Part shown: piece by piece, positions 27,687 through 36,386 of the stretch
Position numbering within the stretch: the first letter of the stretch is position 1
Layout of the letters: every line of letters begins with the position of its first letter
Assembly (NCBI RefSeq): GCF_001424425.1
Contig: NZ_LMPT01000001.1
Coordinates: 298,137 to 362,136, forward strand
Reading direction: 5' to 3'
DNA: 64,000 bases
Source of the DNA: Acidovorax sp. Leaf191
Lineage (GTDB): Bacteria; Pseudomonadota; Gammaproteobacteria; Burkholderiales; Burkholderiaceae_C
The notes under the pieces: generated by a model
Databases searched by the model: none
The model's input: only the letters and a program-made list of their open reading frames with translations
Told to the model about the DNA's origin: nothing
Position numbers and translations under genes: made by a program

Positions 27687-28679
27687 ATGCCCATCACCCG
27701 CACCACCCGCCGCGCTGCGGCCACCGCCCTGGCGGCGGTCGCGCTCACCACCTTGTCCTTGGGCGCCCTGGCGCAAGGCAGCTACCCGACCAAGCCGGTG
27801 CGCGTGATCGTGCCGTTCGCGGCGGGCAGCACCACCGACATCATTGCGCGCGCCATTGCCGACAAGATGGGCCAGAGCATGGGCCAGACGCTGGTGGTGG
27901 ACAACCGGGGCGGTGCCAGCGGCACCATCGGCCAGCAGGCCGTGGCCACGGCCGCGCCGGACGGCTACACGGTGATGATCCATTCGTCGTCGCACACGGT
28001 GAGCCCTTCGACGTTTGCCAAGCTGCCGTTCGACACGGTGGGCGACTTTGCGGGCGTGACGCCGATCTCGTCGCTGCCCAACGCGCTCGTGATCTCGCCC
28101 GCCAAGGGCATCAAGACGCTGCAGGACCTGGTCGCCACGGCCAAGGCCAAGCCCGGCACGGTGAACTTCGCATCGGCCGGCCAGGGCAGCGCCACGCATT
28201 TGAACGCCGAGAAGTTCAAGCTGGCCGCGAAGATCGACGCGCAGAACATCCCCTTCAAGGGCTCGGCCGAGGCGGTGACCGAGGTGCTGTCGGGCCGCGT
28301 GGACTACTACTTCTCGCCCATCGCCCCCGTCATCGGCCAGATCAAGGATGGCCAGCTGCTGGCGCTGGCCGTGGGCTCGCCCAAGCGCGCCGCCGCCCTG
28401 CCCGATGTGCCCACCACGGCCGAGGCCGGCGTGCCCGGCTCGGAGTTCAACTTCTGGATCGGGATGATGGTGCCCGCCAAGACGCCGCGCGACATCGTCA
28501 ACCGCCTGCACGACGAGGTGGTCAAGGCGCTGGCCACGCCCGAGGTGAAGGAGCGCTTCCTGAAGCTCGGCGCCGATGCCTGGACGCTCAAGCCCGAGCA
28601 GTTCGACGCCTACATCAAGGACGAGATCAAGAGCAACGCCACGCTCGTCAAGGCGGCCGGTCTACAACCCACCCAGTAA
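27687..28679 (+). CDS. Tripartite tricarboxylate transporter (Bug/TctC) substrate-binding protein
   Basis: 330 residues from ATG 27687 with CGGAGA 8 bp upstream. A signal peptide (to about LGALAQ) precedes YPTKPVRVIVPFAAGSTTDIIARAIADKMGQ, the hallmark of Bug-family periplasmic receptors, followed by VVDNRGGASGTIGQQAVATAAPDGYT, NIPFKGSAEAVTEVLSGRVD and PDVPTTAEAGVPG. Such proteins bind carboxylates and related small acids. No tctA/tctB membrane genes lie nearby, as is usual for the many orphan Bug proteins of this group. It is the first gene of a probable catabolic operon (dehydrogenase, DUF993, isomerase). Confidence 0.93.
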   Translation: MPITRTTRRAAATALAAVALTTLSLGALAQGSYPTKPVRVIVPFAAGSTTDIIARAIADKMGQSMGQTLVVDNRGGASGTIGQQAVATAAPDGYTVMIHSSSHTVSPSTFAKLPFDTVGDFAGVTPISSLPNALVISPAKGIKTLQDLVATAKAKPGTVNFASAGQGSATHLNAEKFKLAAKIDAQNIPFKGSAEAVTEVLSGRVDYYFSPIAPVIGQIKDGQLLALAVGSPKRAAALPDVPTTAEAGVPGSEFNFWIGMMVPAKTPRDIVNRLHDEVVKALATPEVKERFLKLGADAWTLKPEQFDAYIKDEIKSNATLVKAAGLQPTQ

Positions 28680-28786
28680 TCCCCCGCGCGCAGCACTGCA
28701 ACGCCCGCCCCTGCCACGGGGTGGTCAGGCCGCGCCTTTGCCCCTTCTTTTTTGCAACCTTTGAACTGTACGAACGGACCCACACC

Positions 28787-29950
28787 ATGGCCACCCAACG
28801 ACTCGGACTCATCATGCACGGCGTCACCGGCCGCATGGGCATGAACCAGCACTTGATCCGCTCCATCTGCGCCATCCGCGCGCAGGGCGGTGTGGTGCTG
28901 TCCAACGGCAACCGCGTGATGCCCGACCCCATCCTCATCGGCCGCAATGCCGAGAAGATGGAGGCCCTGGCCAAGGCCCATGGCATCGCGCGCTGGGGTA
29001 CCGACCTGGACGCCGCCCTGGCCAACCCCGAGGACACGGTGTTCTTCGACGCCGGCACCACGCAGATGCGCCCCACCCTGCTGGCCAAGGCGATCCGCGC
29101 GGGCAAGCATGTGTACTGCGAAAAGCCGATTGCCACCAACCTGAACGAGGCGGTGGAGATCGCACGCCTGGCGTCGGGCTCGGGCCTCAAGCACGGCGCG
29201 GTGCAGGACAAGCTCTTTCTGCCCGGCCTGCGCAAGCTCGACATGCTGCGCCGCGCGGGCTTCTTCGGCCGCATGCTGAGCGTGCGCCTGGAGTTCGGCT
29301 ACTGGGTCTTCGAAGGCGACCTGCAGCCCATCCAGCGCCCGAGCTGGAACTATCGCAGCGAAGACGGCGGCGGCATGATCCTGGACATGATGTGCCACTG
29401 GCGCTACGTGCTGGACAACCTGTTCGGCGAGGTCAAGTCGGTGTCTTGCATTGGTGCCACGCACATCCCCACCCGCTGGGACGAGGCCGGCCAGCCGTAC
29501 CAGGCCACGGCCGACGACGCGGCCTATGCCACCTGCGAATTGACCGGCCACAACGGCGAGCCGGTGATCGCGCAGCTGAACATGAGCTGGGCCACGCGCG
29601 TGCGGCGCGACGACCTGGTGACCTTCCACGTGGACGGCACCGATGGCTCGGCCGTCGCGGGCCTGTCGAGCTGCCGCGCGCAGAGCCGCGTTGCCACGCC
29701 GCGCCCGGTGTGGAACCCCGACGAGAAGCAGACCATGAACTTCTTCGACCAGTGGCAGGAGATTCCGGACTCGCAGGTCTACGACAACGGCTTCAAGATC
29801 CAGTGGGAGCACTTCATCCGCCACGTGGTGGAAGACGCACCGTACCGCTGGACCCTGCCCGAAGGCGCCAAGGGCGTGCAGCTGGTCGAAGCCGCGCTGG
29901 AAAGCTGGAAGGAACGCCGCTGGGTGGACGTGGCGCCACTGCAGGCGTGA
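28787..29950 (+). CDS. Gfo/Idh/MocA family oxidoreductase
   Basis: 387 residues. The N-terminal Rossmann domain starts RLGLIMHGVTGRMGMNQHLIRSI and carries CEKPIATNLNEAVEIARLA around residues 110-128, with the EKP lysine expected for catalysis. The C-terminal alpha/beta domain includes GGGMILDMMCHWRYVLDNLFGE, the position of the conserved D-x3-H of the family. These NAD(P)-dependent enzymes oxidise sugars, cyclitols or sugar acids. It lies 107 bp after tctC and 94 bp before the DUF993 gene, all on the plus strand. The substrate is probably the ligand delivered through the TctC protein (inference). Confidence 0.9.
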   Translation: MATQRLGLIMHGVTGRMGMNQHLIRSICAIRAQGGVVLSNGNRVMPDPILIGRNAEKMEALAKAHGIARWGTDLDAALANPEDTVFFDAGTTQMRPTLLAKAIRAGKHVYCEKPIATNLNEAVEIARLASGSGLKHGAVQDKLFLPGLRKLDMLRRAGFFGRMLSVRLEFGYWVFEGDLQPIQRPSWNYRSEDGGGMILDMMCHWRYVLDNLFGEVKSVSCIGATHIPTRWDEAGQPYQATADDAAYATCELTGHNGEPVIAQLNMSWATRVRRDDLVTFHVDGTDGSAVAGLSSCRAQSRVATPRPVWNPDEKQTMNFFDQWQEIPDSQVYDNGFKIQWEHFIRHVVEDAPYRWTLPEGAKGVQLVEAALESWKERRWVDVAPLQA

Positions 29951-29967
29951 CGGCTATCGAAGGCAAA

Positions 29968-30025
29968 CACTATCAATTTAATAGCTGCTAGCGCTTACCC
30001 ACCAAGCGGCAGACAGCATTTTGAC
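29968..30025 (+). repeat. GCTAGCGCTT dispersed element, copy 4
   Basis: CTATCAATTTAATAGCTGCT, AGCGCTT, CCACCAAGCGG and CATTTTGAC in the same order and orientation as the copy at 52121. Starts 18 bp after the dehydrogenase stop, inside the operon. Confidence 0.8.
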
Positions 30026-30044
30026 TTCAATCCGCGAGCACACC

Positions 30045-31256
30045 ATGGCCTTTAGCCTCCCCTTGCCCACGGCCGATGGCCGCATCAGCCCCTACACCCT
30101 GCAAGGCCGCCCGCCGGTCGTGCCGCAGCAGGGCGCGGCGTTCAACCGCATTGCCTACTCGGCCGCCCACGTGGTGGCCAACCCGCTGGCCGCGATCGAC
30201 CCGTGGCTGCAGTGCGCAGTGGACTGGGACGCGACGATTGCCTACCGCCAGCGCCTGTGGTCGCTGGGCCTGGGCGTGGCCGAGGCCATGGACACCGCGC
30301 AGCGCGGCATGGGGCTGGACTGGCCGACGTCGCTGGAGCTGATCCGCCGCTCGCTGGACGCGGCGCGCGACTTCGGCCCCGGCGCGCTGGTGGCCTCGGG
30401 CTGCGGCACGGACCACCTGGTGCTCGACGAGGTCAAGTCCGTGGACGACGTGATCCGCGGCTACGAGGAGCAGATGGAAGCCATCGAGAAGCTGGGCGGC
30501 AAGCTCATCGTGATGGCCAGCCGGGCGCTGGCCCGCGTGGCGCAGAGCCCCGCCGACTACGAGCGTGTGTACGACCGCATCCTCTCGCAGGCACAGCAGC
30601 CCGTCGTGCTGCACTGGCTGGGCGACATGTTCGACCCGGCGCTCGCGGGCTACTGGGGCTCGCGCGACGTGGATGCGGCCATGGACACCGCCCTGGCCGT
30701 GATCGCCGCGCACCCGGACAAGGTCGACGGCATCAAGATCTCGCTGCTCGACAAGGACAAGGAAGTCGCCATGCGCCGCCGCCTGCCCGCCACCGGCGGC
30801 ACCGACGGCCAGGGCGTGCGCATGTACACCGGCGACGATTTCAACTACGCGGAACTCATCGCCGGCGACGGCGCGGGCGGCACGCCGCGCCAGGGCCAGA
30901 GCGATGCGCTGCTGGGCATCTTCGACGCCATCGCACCGGCCGCCAGCGCGGCGCTGGCCGCCCTGGCCGCGGGCGACACGGCGCGCTTTCACGCGGTCTT
31001 GGGACCCACCGTGCCGCTGTCGCGCCACATCTTCGCGGCGCCCACGCGGTTCTACAAAACCGGCGTGGTCTTCATGGCCTGGCTCAACGGGCACCAGAGC
31101 CACTTCACCATGGTGGGCGGGCAGCAGAGCACGCGATCGCTGGTGCACTTTGCCGAGCTGTTCCGGCTGGCCGACCAGGCCGACCTGCTGGAGCAGCCCG
31201 AACTGGCGGTGCAGCGCATGGGCCATCTGCTGGCATTGCACGGCGTGAGCGCCTGA
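30045..31256 (+). CDS. DUF993 (dihydrodipicolinate synthase-like) protein
   Basis: 403 residues. The sequence fits the DUF993 family, predicted TIM-barrel proteins related to the dihydrodipicolinate synthase/N-acetylneuraminate lyase class: NRIAYSAAHVVANPLA, DWDATIAYRQRLWSLGLGVAEAMDTAQRGMGLDW, GCGTDHL, PVVLHWLGDMFDPALAGYWG and DGIKISLLDK, whose lysine could be the Schiff-base residue (inference). It is placed between a Gfo/Idh/MocA dehydrogenase and a TIM-barrel isomerase, 5 bp before the latter. An aldolase or lyase step in breakdown of a sugar-like compound is the best inference. Confidence 0.8.
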   Translation: MAFSLPLPTADGRISPYTLQGRPPVVPQQGAAFNRIAYSAAHVVANPLAAIDPWLQCAVDWDATIAYRQRLWSLGLGVAEAMDTAQRGMGLDWPTSLELIRRSLDAARDFGPGALVASGCGTDHLVLDEVKSVDDVIRGYEEQMEAIEKLGGKLIVMASRALARVAQSPADYERVYDRILSQAQQPVVLHWLGDMFDPALAGYWGSRDVDAAMDTALAVIAAHPDKVDGIKISLLDKDKEVAMRRRLPATGGTDGQGVRMYTGDDFNYAELIAGDGAGGTPRQGQSDALLGIFDAIAPAASAALAALAAGDTARFHAVLGPTVPLSRHIFAAPTRFYKTGVVFMAWLNGHQSHFTMVGGQQSTRSLVHFAELFRLADQADLLEQPELAVQRMGHLLALHGVSA

Positions 31257-31261
31257 CCACC

Positions 31262-32164
31262 ATGCGCGATTTCACCCAAGACCACCGCTGGCTCTCCATC
31301 AACACCGCCACCGTGCGCAAGCAGCAGGGTGCGGAAGTGCCGCTCGCACACATCATCGACCAGTGCGCGGAGCGCGGCATCCGCGCCATCAGCCCCTGGC
31401 GCGACCAGGTGGCGGCGGCCGGGCTCGATGCCACCGCGCGCCAACTGCGCGCCCACGGCATGGAGCTGTCGGGCTACTGCCGCGGGGGGTTCTTTCCGGC
31501 GGCCGACGCGGCCGGCCTGCGCGCCGCGCTCGACGACAACTACCGCGCCATCGACGAGGCCAGGACGCTCAACGCCGCCTGCCTGGTGCTGGTGGTGGGC
31601 GCCCTGCCCGGTGCGCTCGATGGCACGCCGCACTACACCGACATCGCCCGCGCGCGCAGCGAGGTGGTCGACGGCATCGCCGCATCCTTGGAGTACGCGC
31701 GCCAGGTGGGCATGCCCCTGGCCATCGAGCCGCTGCACCCCATGCAGGCGGCCGACCGCGCCTGCATCAACACGCTGGAGCACGCGCTGGACATCTGCGA
31801 TGCGCTCGACCCGCTCACCACCGGCGCGAATGGACAAGCGCGGCCAGCCGCGCTGGGCGTGGCGCTGGACGTGTACCACGTGTGGTGGGACCCCAAGCTG
31901 CAGCAGCAGATCGCACGCGCCGGCAAGGAGCGCCTGCTGGCCTTTCACGTCTGCGACTGGCGCCTGCCCACGCGCGATTTGCTCAGTGACCGGGGGATGA
32001 TGGGCGACGGCGTGATCGAGCTTAAGAAGATCCGCCAGTGGGTGGAGGCTGCGGGCTTTGCGGGCTATGCCGAGGTGGAGATTTTCTCGGCGCTGGACTG
32101 GTGGCAGCGCACGGGCGAGGAGACGCTGGACACCTGCATCGAGCGGCACCGCAGCGTGGTCTGA
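31262..32164 (+). CDS. Sugar phosphate isomerase/epimerase (AP endonuclease 2 family TIM barrel)
   Basis: 300 residues from ATG 31262. Barrel elements are visible as WLSINTATV, GIRAISPWRDQV, GMELSGYCRGGFF, AACLVLVVGALPG, MPLAIEPLHPM (Glu metal ligand), LGVALDVYHVWWDP, LLAFHVCDWRLP and GYAEVEIFSALDWW, with metal ligands Glu, Asp, His and Glu in the expected order. Family members isomerise or dehydrate sugars and cyclitols (IolE/IolI-like). It is the last gene of the tctC operon. The substrate is unknown. Confidence 0.88.
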   Translation: MRDFTQDHRWLSINTATVRKQQGAEVPLAHIIDQCAERGIRAISPWRDQVAAAGLDATARQLRAHGMELSGYCRGGFFPAADAAGLRAALDDNYRAIDEARTLNAACLVLVVGALPGALDGTPHYTDIARARSEVVDGIAASLEYARQVGMPLAIEPLHPMQAADRACINTLEHALDICDALDPLTTGANGQARPAALGVALDVYHVWWDPKLQQQIARAGKERLLAFHVCDWRLPTRDLLSDRGMMGDGVIELKKIRQWVEAAGFAGYAEVEIFSALDWWQRTGEETLDTCIERHRSVV

Positions 32165-32261
32165 CCCGTCAACGCAGGCGATGCGATCGCCGCGATCGCC
32201 GACATCACCCGGGCATGGCATAGCACGGCGATGGCGTGCACCACCGCGGCACGGGGCCGCG

Positions 32262-32708
32262 TCAGTCGCGGGGTGGTACGCGCATGCCTTGCAGCACCTG
32301 GCGCGTCGAGGCTTCCACACGCTCTGCGCTGGACTGCAGTTGCGGGCCCTCCTCCACCAGGCGCTTGACGACGTCCAGCAGGCTGTCGAGTTCGATGGGC
32401 TTGACCAGGAAGGCGTCGTAGCCCTGGAAGACACGCCGCACCACGTCCTCGCTGGTGCCGCTCATGAACACGAACGGGATCTGGCCCAGGGCAGCATCCT
32501 GCTTCAGCACCGCACCGAACTCGCCGCCGTTCATGATGGGCATCATGAAATCGGACAGGATCAGCGCGGGGTGCTCACCGGTTTGCAGTATGTCCAGCGC
32601 ATGCTTGCCATTGGACGCCACGGCGACGCGGTAGCCCTCCGCCTCCAGCAGGAGCTGCAGCACTTCGGCGTTTCCATATTCGTCCTCGACTATCAGAACA
32701 AGTTTCAT
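32262..32708 (-). CDS. Single-domain response regulator (CheY-like receiver)
   Basis: 148 residues. A receiver domain (1-120) with acidic pocket VEDE (Glu8, Asp9), phospho-acceptor in ILSDFMMP (Asp53), switch residues FMSGT and KP lysine in FLVKPI. The 28-residue tail is helical with no output domain. It lies 16 bp downstream of the KaiC-like gene on the same strand, so both are one unit and the ATPase may be its partner. No histidine kinase is in the window. Confidence 0.9.
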   Translation of the reverse strand: MKLVLIVEDEYGNAEVLQLLLEAEGYRVAVASNGKHALDILQTGEHPALILSDFMMPIMNGGEFGAVLKQDAALGQIPFVFMSGTSEDVVRRVFQGYDAFLVKPIELDSLLDVVKRLVEEGPQLQSSAERVEASTRQVLQGMRVPPRD

Positions 32709-32724
32709 CGAGACGATCTTTCAT

Positions 32725-34119
32725 TTAAACAGCGGAGGCCTCACCGGCCTTGGAGAATGAAACGAACAGGTCGACCGTCGACTGTGTGGCCCCGCCACCG
32801 CCACCGCGCACCTTGCCGATCGTGAGCACACGCTGGTCCACCTTTCTGTCGCGCGTGGGCCCCGTCTCGAACGTGAACACGTTGTCGAACCAGCCCGTCA
32901 CACCATCGGCCAGCGGCGTTCCTGCAGCGACGGCCAGCGCATCGGGGTCGACCGTGAACAGCGATGTCACACCGCGCTGCCTCAACTCGATCAGCAGGCG
33001 GCCGAGGAACCGGTAGCCACGCTCCGGAAACGCCAGGGTGTCCGCCAGCCCGGCAACCCCATCCACGACCAGCCGCCGGATCTTCAGCTCATCGACCAAC
33101 CGCAGCAGTTTGTGGCCCATCTCGTCCATCGACTCGTCTTCGTGTCCCAGGTTCCTGATCGACAGGGCCCCGGAGGTGACCGCGGCCTCGATGCCGAGCC
33201 CCAGTTCCGAGCCGAGCTGGCGCAGGTCGCTGCCCAGTTCCGTGCACGAAAGCACCAAGCCTGGCGCGTCGGGTGTGGAGCAGGCGGCAAAGGCCAGAGC
33301 CAATGTGGTTTTTCCTGTGCCAGTTTGCCCTATCACCGCTGACGCACTGCCGGTCAGGATGCCGCGGCCGTGTAGGACGCCGTCGAGCGCGGGCATGCCG
33401 GTGGAGATGGCGGTCTTGCCCAGCCTGGCGTGGGTGCCGGTCAGCGGCAGGCTCTCCAATCGCGGAAAGAACTGCAGGCCCTGCGTGGAGATGCAGAACG
33501 TGTGCTGCCCGCGGATGATCTGGCTGCCGCGGAACTTGCGCACCTGCATGCGTCGCTCGGCGCGCCAGTGAAAGCCGTGGTCCTCGAACGAGAAGATCCC
33601 GTCCACCATGGTCTGCTCCGCGCTCAGCGCGTTGCCGTTGCCGCTGGTGAGGACCAGGCTGGTGCAGGACATGGCGCTGACCAGGCTTTGCAGCTCGTGC
33701 ACGAACTGGCGCACCGAGTCGTTGGTCATGGTCTCCAGGCTGTTGACCACCAGCCCGTCGATGACGAGCAGCGATGCCCGGTGGCGCATCAGCTCGGCGC
33801 GCAGCAGTTCGACGACGGACTTGAGGCCGCCCTGCTCCAGCTCGCGGTAGCCGCTCACGTAGAACACGGTGGCGCTGACTTCCTGCTGGTCGAAGAAGAT
33901 CTGCTGCTCCATGTGCTGCAGCATGCGCGCATGGGATTCGGCCAGCATGGTGACGTACAGCGTGCGGATCTCGCGCCGGGCCAGCGTGTAGGCGATCTGG
34001 TTGGCCAGCGTGGTCTTGCCGACCCCGGGCGGGCCCTCGAAGATGTACACGCCGCCCTCGAACAGACCGCCGTTGAGGATCTCGTCCAAACCTTCCACAA
34101 GGGTGGGCAATCGTTTCAT
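32725..34119 (-). CDS. KaiC-like RecA-fold ATPase (double domain)
   Basis: 464 residues from ATG 34119. Two KaiC-type RecA domains in tandem: CI-like with Walker A GPPGVGKT at 29-36, catalytic Glu61 and Walker B LLVIDG (Asp121); CII-like with GQTGTGKT at 264-271, Glu294 and LVVDG (Asp353). The domain order matches KaiC, but the C-terminal Ser/Thr autophosphorylation segment of the cyanobacterial clock protein is not evident and no kaiA or kaiB is nearby. The C-terminus has a glycine run (RGGGGGAT). Non-clock KaiC-like proteins are often encoded with kinases or receivers, as here with the CheY-like gene. Confidence 0.88.
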   Translation of the reverse strand: MKRLPTLVEGLDEILNGGLFEGGVYIFEGPPGVGKTTLANQIAYTLARREIRTLYVTMLAESHARMLQHMEQQIFFDQQEVSATVFYVSGYRELEQGGLKSVVELLRAELMRHRASLLVIDGLVVNSLETMTNDSVRQFVHELQSLVSAMSCTSLVLTSGNGNALSAEQTMVDGIFSFEDHGFHWRAERRMQVRKFRGSQIIRGQHTFCISTQGLQFFPRLESLPLTGTHARLGKTAISTGMPALDGVLHGRGILTGSASAVIGQTGTGKTTLALAFAACSTPDAPGLVLSCTELGSDLRQLGSELGLGIEAAVTSGALSIRNLGHEDESMDEMGHKLLRLVDELKIRRLVVDGVAGLADTLAFPERGYRFLGRLLIELRQRGVTSLFTVDPDALAVAAGTPLADGVTGWFDNVFTFETGPTRDRKVDQRVLTIGKVRGGGGGATQSTVDLFVSFSKAGEASAV

Positions 34120-34330
34120 TCTTATTGGCGTGACAGGAGGTGGTGGAGAACAGACCCGCGCCACCGCACGCCGGCGGCGCGCGGGACCGGGGTACCGGAA
34201 ATGCCGATTCTAGGACGGCACGCGGCCTGCGAAACGCGCGCAGAGCGCCCGCCACCGGCGCGCCGCACAGCCGCCGCAAGACGCCCAATCACCATGGCAT
34301 CCATGGGGTAATCGGTCGAGGGACGGCATA

Positions 34331-34349
34331 ATTACGAATCAGTCTCATC
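34331..34349 (+). promoter_or_regulatory. Fur box candidate
   Basis: ATTACGAATCAGTCTCATC matches 13 of 19 positions of the idealised AATGAGAATGATTCTCATT Fur palindrome. It lies 28 bp upstream of the first gene of a predicted iron-uptake accessory operon. Confidence 0.45.
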
Positions 34350-34376
34350 ACCAATCCCACTCGCATCTTCGCACCC

Positions 34377-34673
34377 ATGGCCACCAGCGCAGTCTCCCGC
34401 CTGAACATCGTTTCGCGCATCGCAGCGGGGGTGCTGGGCGGGTATGCCTTCACCTGGGGCTTCATCGCGCTGGCCATCGGCCTGCTGTTCGCGGCCCGCA
34501 TGGAGTTCCACGACGCCGAGGCGCTGGGCTACATCGTGGGTTTCATCGTCTTTCTGGTGGCCTTTGTGTGGGCCTTTGCGGCGGCGAGCGTGAAGCGCGT
34601 GTGGCTGGTGCTGGCCGGCGGCGGCGCGGTGATGACGGGTGCTGCCTGGCTGGTGCAGCGCGCCATCCTGTGA
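34377..34673 (+). CDS. Small membrane protein, DUF3649-like, iron-uptake operon
   Basis: 98 residues with three hydrophobic helices (IAAGVLGGYAFTWGFIALAIGLLF, LGYIVGFIVFLVAFVWAFAA, VWLVLAGGGAVMTGAAWLV). The pattern and the position before a PepSY protein and a DUF3325 protein fit the DUF3649 group found beside siderophore receptor genes. No receptor gene is in the window. A Fur-box-like site precedes it, implying iron-repressed expression. Molecular function unknown. Confidence 0.7.
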   Translation: MATSAVSRLNIVSRIAAGVLGGYAFTWGFIALAIGLLFAARMEFHDAEALGYIVGFIVFLVAFVWAFAAASVKRVWLVLAGGGAVMTGAAWLVQRAIL

Positions 34674-34700
34674 TCTGCACGCCCTGAGGAGATAGGTCCC

Positions 34701-36386
34701 ATGTTTCAAAATTTCCGGCTCACCATGGCCTGGCTGCACACCTGGTTCGGCCTGGTGCTGGGCTTCGTGCTGATGGTCGTTTTCTTCTTCGGCTCGCTGT
34801 CGGTGTTCGACCGCGAGATCGACCGCTGGGCGATTCCTGCGACGCGGTTCGAACCGCAGCCGATGCCCTCGTTCGACAAGGTCCTGAAGCCGGTGTTCCA
34901 GGACATGAAGCCCGATGCGGCCAACGTGGAGGCGGCCAAGAGCCGCGTGAACGGGCCCATCGCGCAGAGCTTTCCGGTCATCAACACCTGGAGCGCCTAC
35001 ACCACCCACCGCGACCCGGTGCTGGGCCTGTTTGCGGGCTACGAGCTGCCCAACGCCAAGGACCCCGAAGACACCGTCTGGGGCAGCCGCACCATCGACC
35101 CGCGCTCGGGCGCGGCGCTGCCCGATGACCACCTCAAGATCGGCAGCCAGTTCTTCTACCCGCTGCACTACAGCCTGAACCTGAACTGGAAGAACCTGGG
35201 CACCTGGGTCGTGGGGTTCGCAGCGCTGATGATGCTGGTGGCCCTGGTCAGCGGCGTGGTGATGCACCGCAAGATCTTCCGCGAGCTGTTCACCTTCCGC
35301 CCGAAAAAGCACACGCAGCGCAGCGCGCTCGACCTGCACAACCTCACGGGCGTGGTGGCGCTGCCGTTTCACTTCATCTTCGCGTTCTCGGGGCTGGTGA
35401 TCTTTGGCGGGACCTACTTTCCCATCACGCACACGCAGCTGCACCCGCTGCACGAGCTGCATGAAAAACACGAGGCCGCCGAGACCGGCCTGCCCCACGA
35501 CCGCGCGGGCGTGCCCGGCACGCTGGCCTCCGTGGACACCATGGTCACCGAAGCCCAGCGCCGGTGGGCCGCGCAGGGCATGGCGGGCGACGTGGGCTTT
35601 CTGGTGGTGCGGCACGTGGGCGATGCCAATGCGTACGTGAGCATCTACCGCGCGGGCACCGACCGCATCGCGCTGGTGGGCAACGGCATCCACTTCAAGG
35701 GCAGCACCGGCGACGTGCTGCGCGAGGACCCGCCCCAGACCGCGGTGGCCAGCGTCAACACCTTCCTCACCGGCCTGCACCTGCAGCACTTTCGCCACTG
35801 GCTGCTGCGCTGGCTGTATGTGCTGGGCGGCCTGTCGGGCTGCGTGTGCATTGCCACCGGCTTCATCTTCTTCGTGGAAAAGCGCAAGCGCCAGCACGCC
35901 AAGCAGGGCGTGACCGGTGCGCGCTGGGTGGATGCGTTTGCGGTGTCCACCGTGACGGGCATCGTCATCGCAGCGCTGACCATGCTCATCGGCAACCGCC
36001 TGCTGCCGACAGACCTCGCCGGGCGCGGAGACTGGGAACAAGCCATCTTCTGGGGCGCCTGGGCCCTGGCGTTTGCGCACGGCATCTGGCGCACCGCCCC
36101 CGTCGCCAGCGCCCGCATGGCACCGGCCTGGGCCGAGCAGTGCTGGGCCATCGCCGTGCTGGGCGTGGCCGCGGTGCTGCTCAACTGGGTGACCACCGGC
36201 GACCACCTGCTGCGCACCATCGGCAACGGCTACTGGCCGGTGGCCGGTGTGGACCTGGCCATCCTGGCCAGCAGCGCCATCGCCGTGCTCGCCGCGCGCA
36301 AGCTCCATCGCCGCGCTCAGGGTCAGTTGACCCCCTCTGGCACAGATGCAGGCGCCGCCGCTGCGCTGGAGACCGCCCGTGCCTGA
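34701..36386 (+). CDS. PepSY-associated transmembrane protein
   Basis: 561 residues. It starts FRLTMAWLHTWFGLVLGFVLMVVFFFGSLSVFDREIDRW, the PepSY-TM signature, with further helices at VVGFAALMMLVALVSGVVM, VVALPFHFIFAFSGLVIFGG, LYVLGGLSGCVCIATGFIFF and three more toward the C-terminus. Histidines within and next to helices (LHTW, HRK, HNL, FHF) could ligate haem or iron. Relatives act in ferric-siderophore reduction or iron uptake at the inner membrane. It is 27 bp after the DUF3649-like gene and overlaps the DUF3325 gene. Confidence 0.88.
   Translation: MFQNFRLTMAWLHTWFGLVLGFVLMVVFFFGSLSVFDREIDRWAIPATRFEPQPMPSFDKVLKPVFQDMKPDAANVEAAKSRVNGPIAQSFPVINTWSAYTTHRDPVLGLFAGYELPNAKDPEDTVWGSRTIDPRSGAALPDDHLKIGSQFFYPLHYSLNLNWKNLGTWVVGFAALMMLVALVSGVVMHRKIFRELFTFRPKKHTQRSALDLHNLTGVVALPFHFIFAFSGLVIFGGTYFPITHTQLHPLHELHEKHEAAETGLPHDRAGVPGTLASVDTMVTEAQRRWAAQGMAGDVGFLVVRHVGDANAYVSIYRAGTDRIALVGNGIHFKGSTGDVLREDPPQTAVASVNTFLTGLHLQHFRHWLLRWLYVLGGLSGCVCIATGFIFFVEKRKRQHAKQGVTGARWVDAFAVSTVTGIVIAALTMLIGNRLLPTDLAGRGDWEQAIFWGAWALAFAHGIWRTAPVASARMAPAWAEQCWAIAVLGVAAVLLNWVTTGDHLLRTIGNGYWPVAGVDLAILASSAIAVLAARKLHRRAQGQLTPSGTDAGAAAALETARA

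Noticed and set aside
32725-34119. Bona fide circadian KaiC
   Set aside because: No kaiA/kaiB nearby and the C-terminal autophosphorylation segment is not recognisable, so only KaiC-like is supported.
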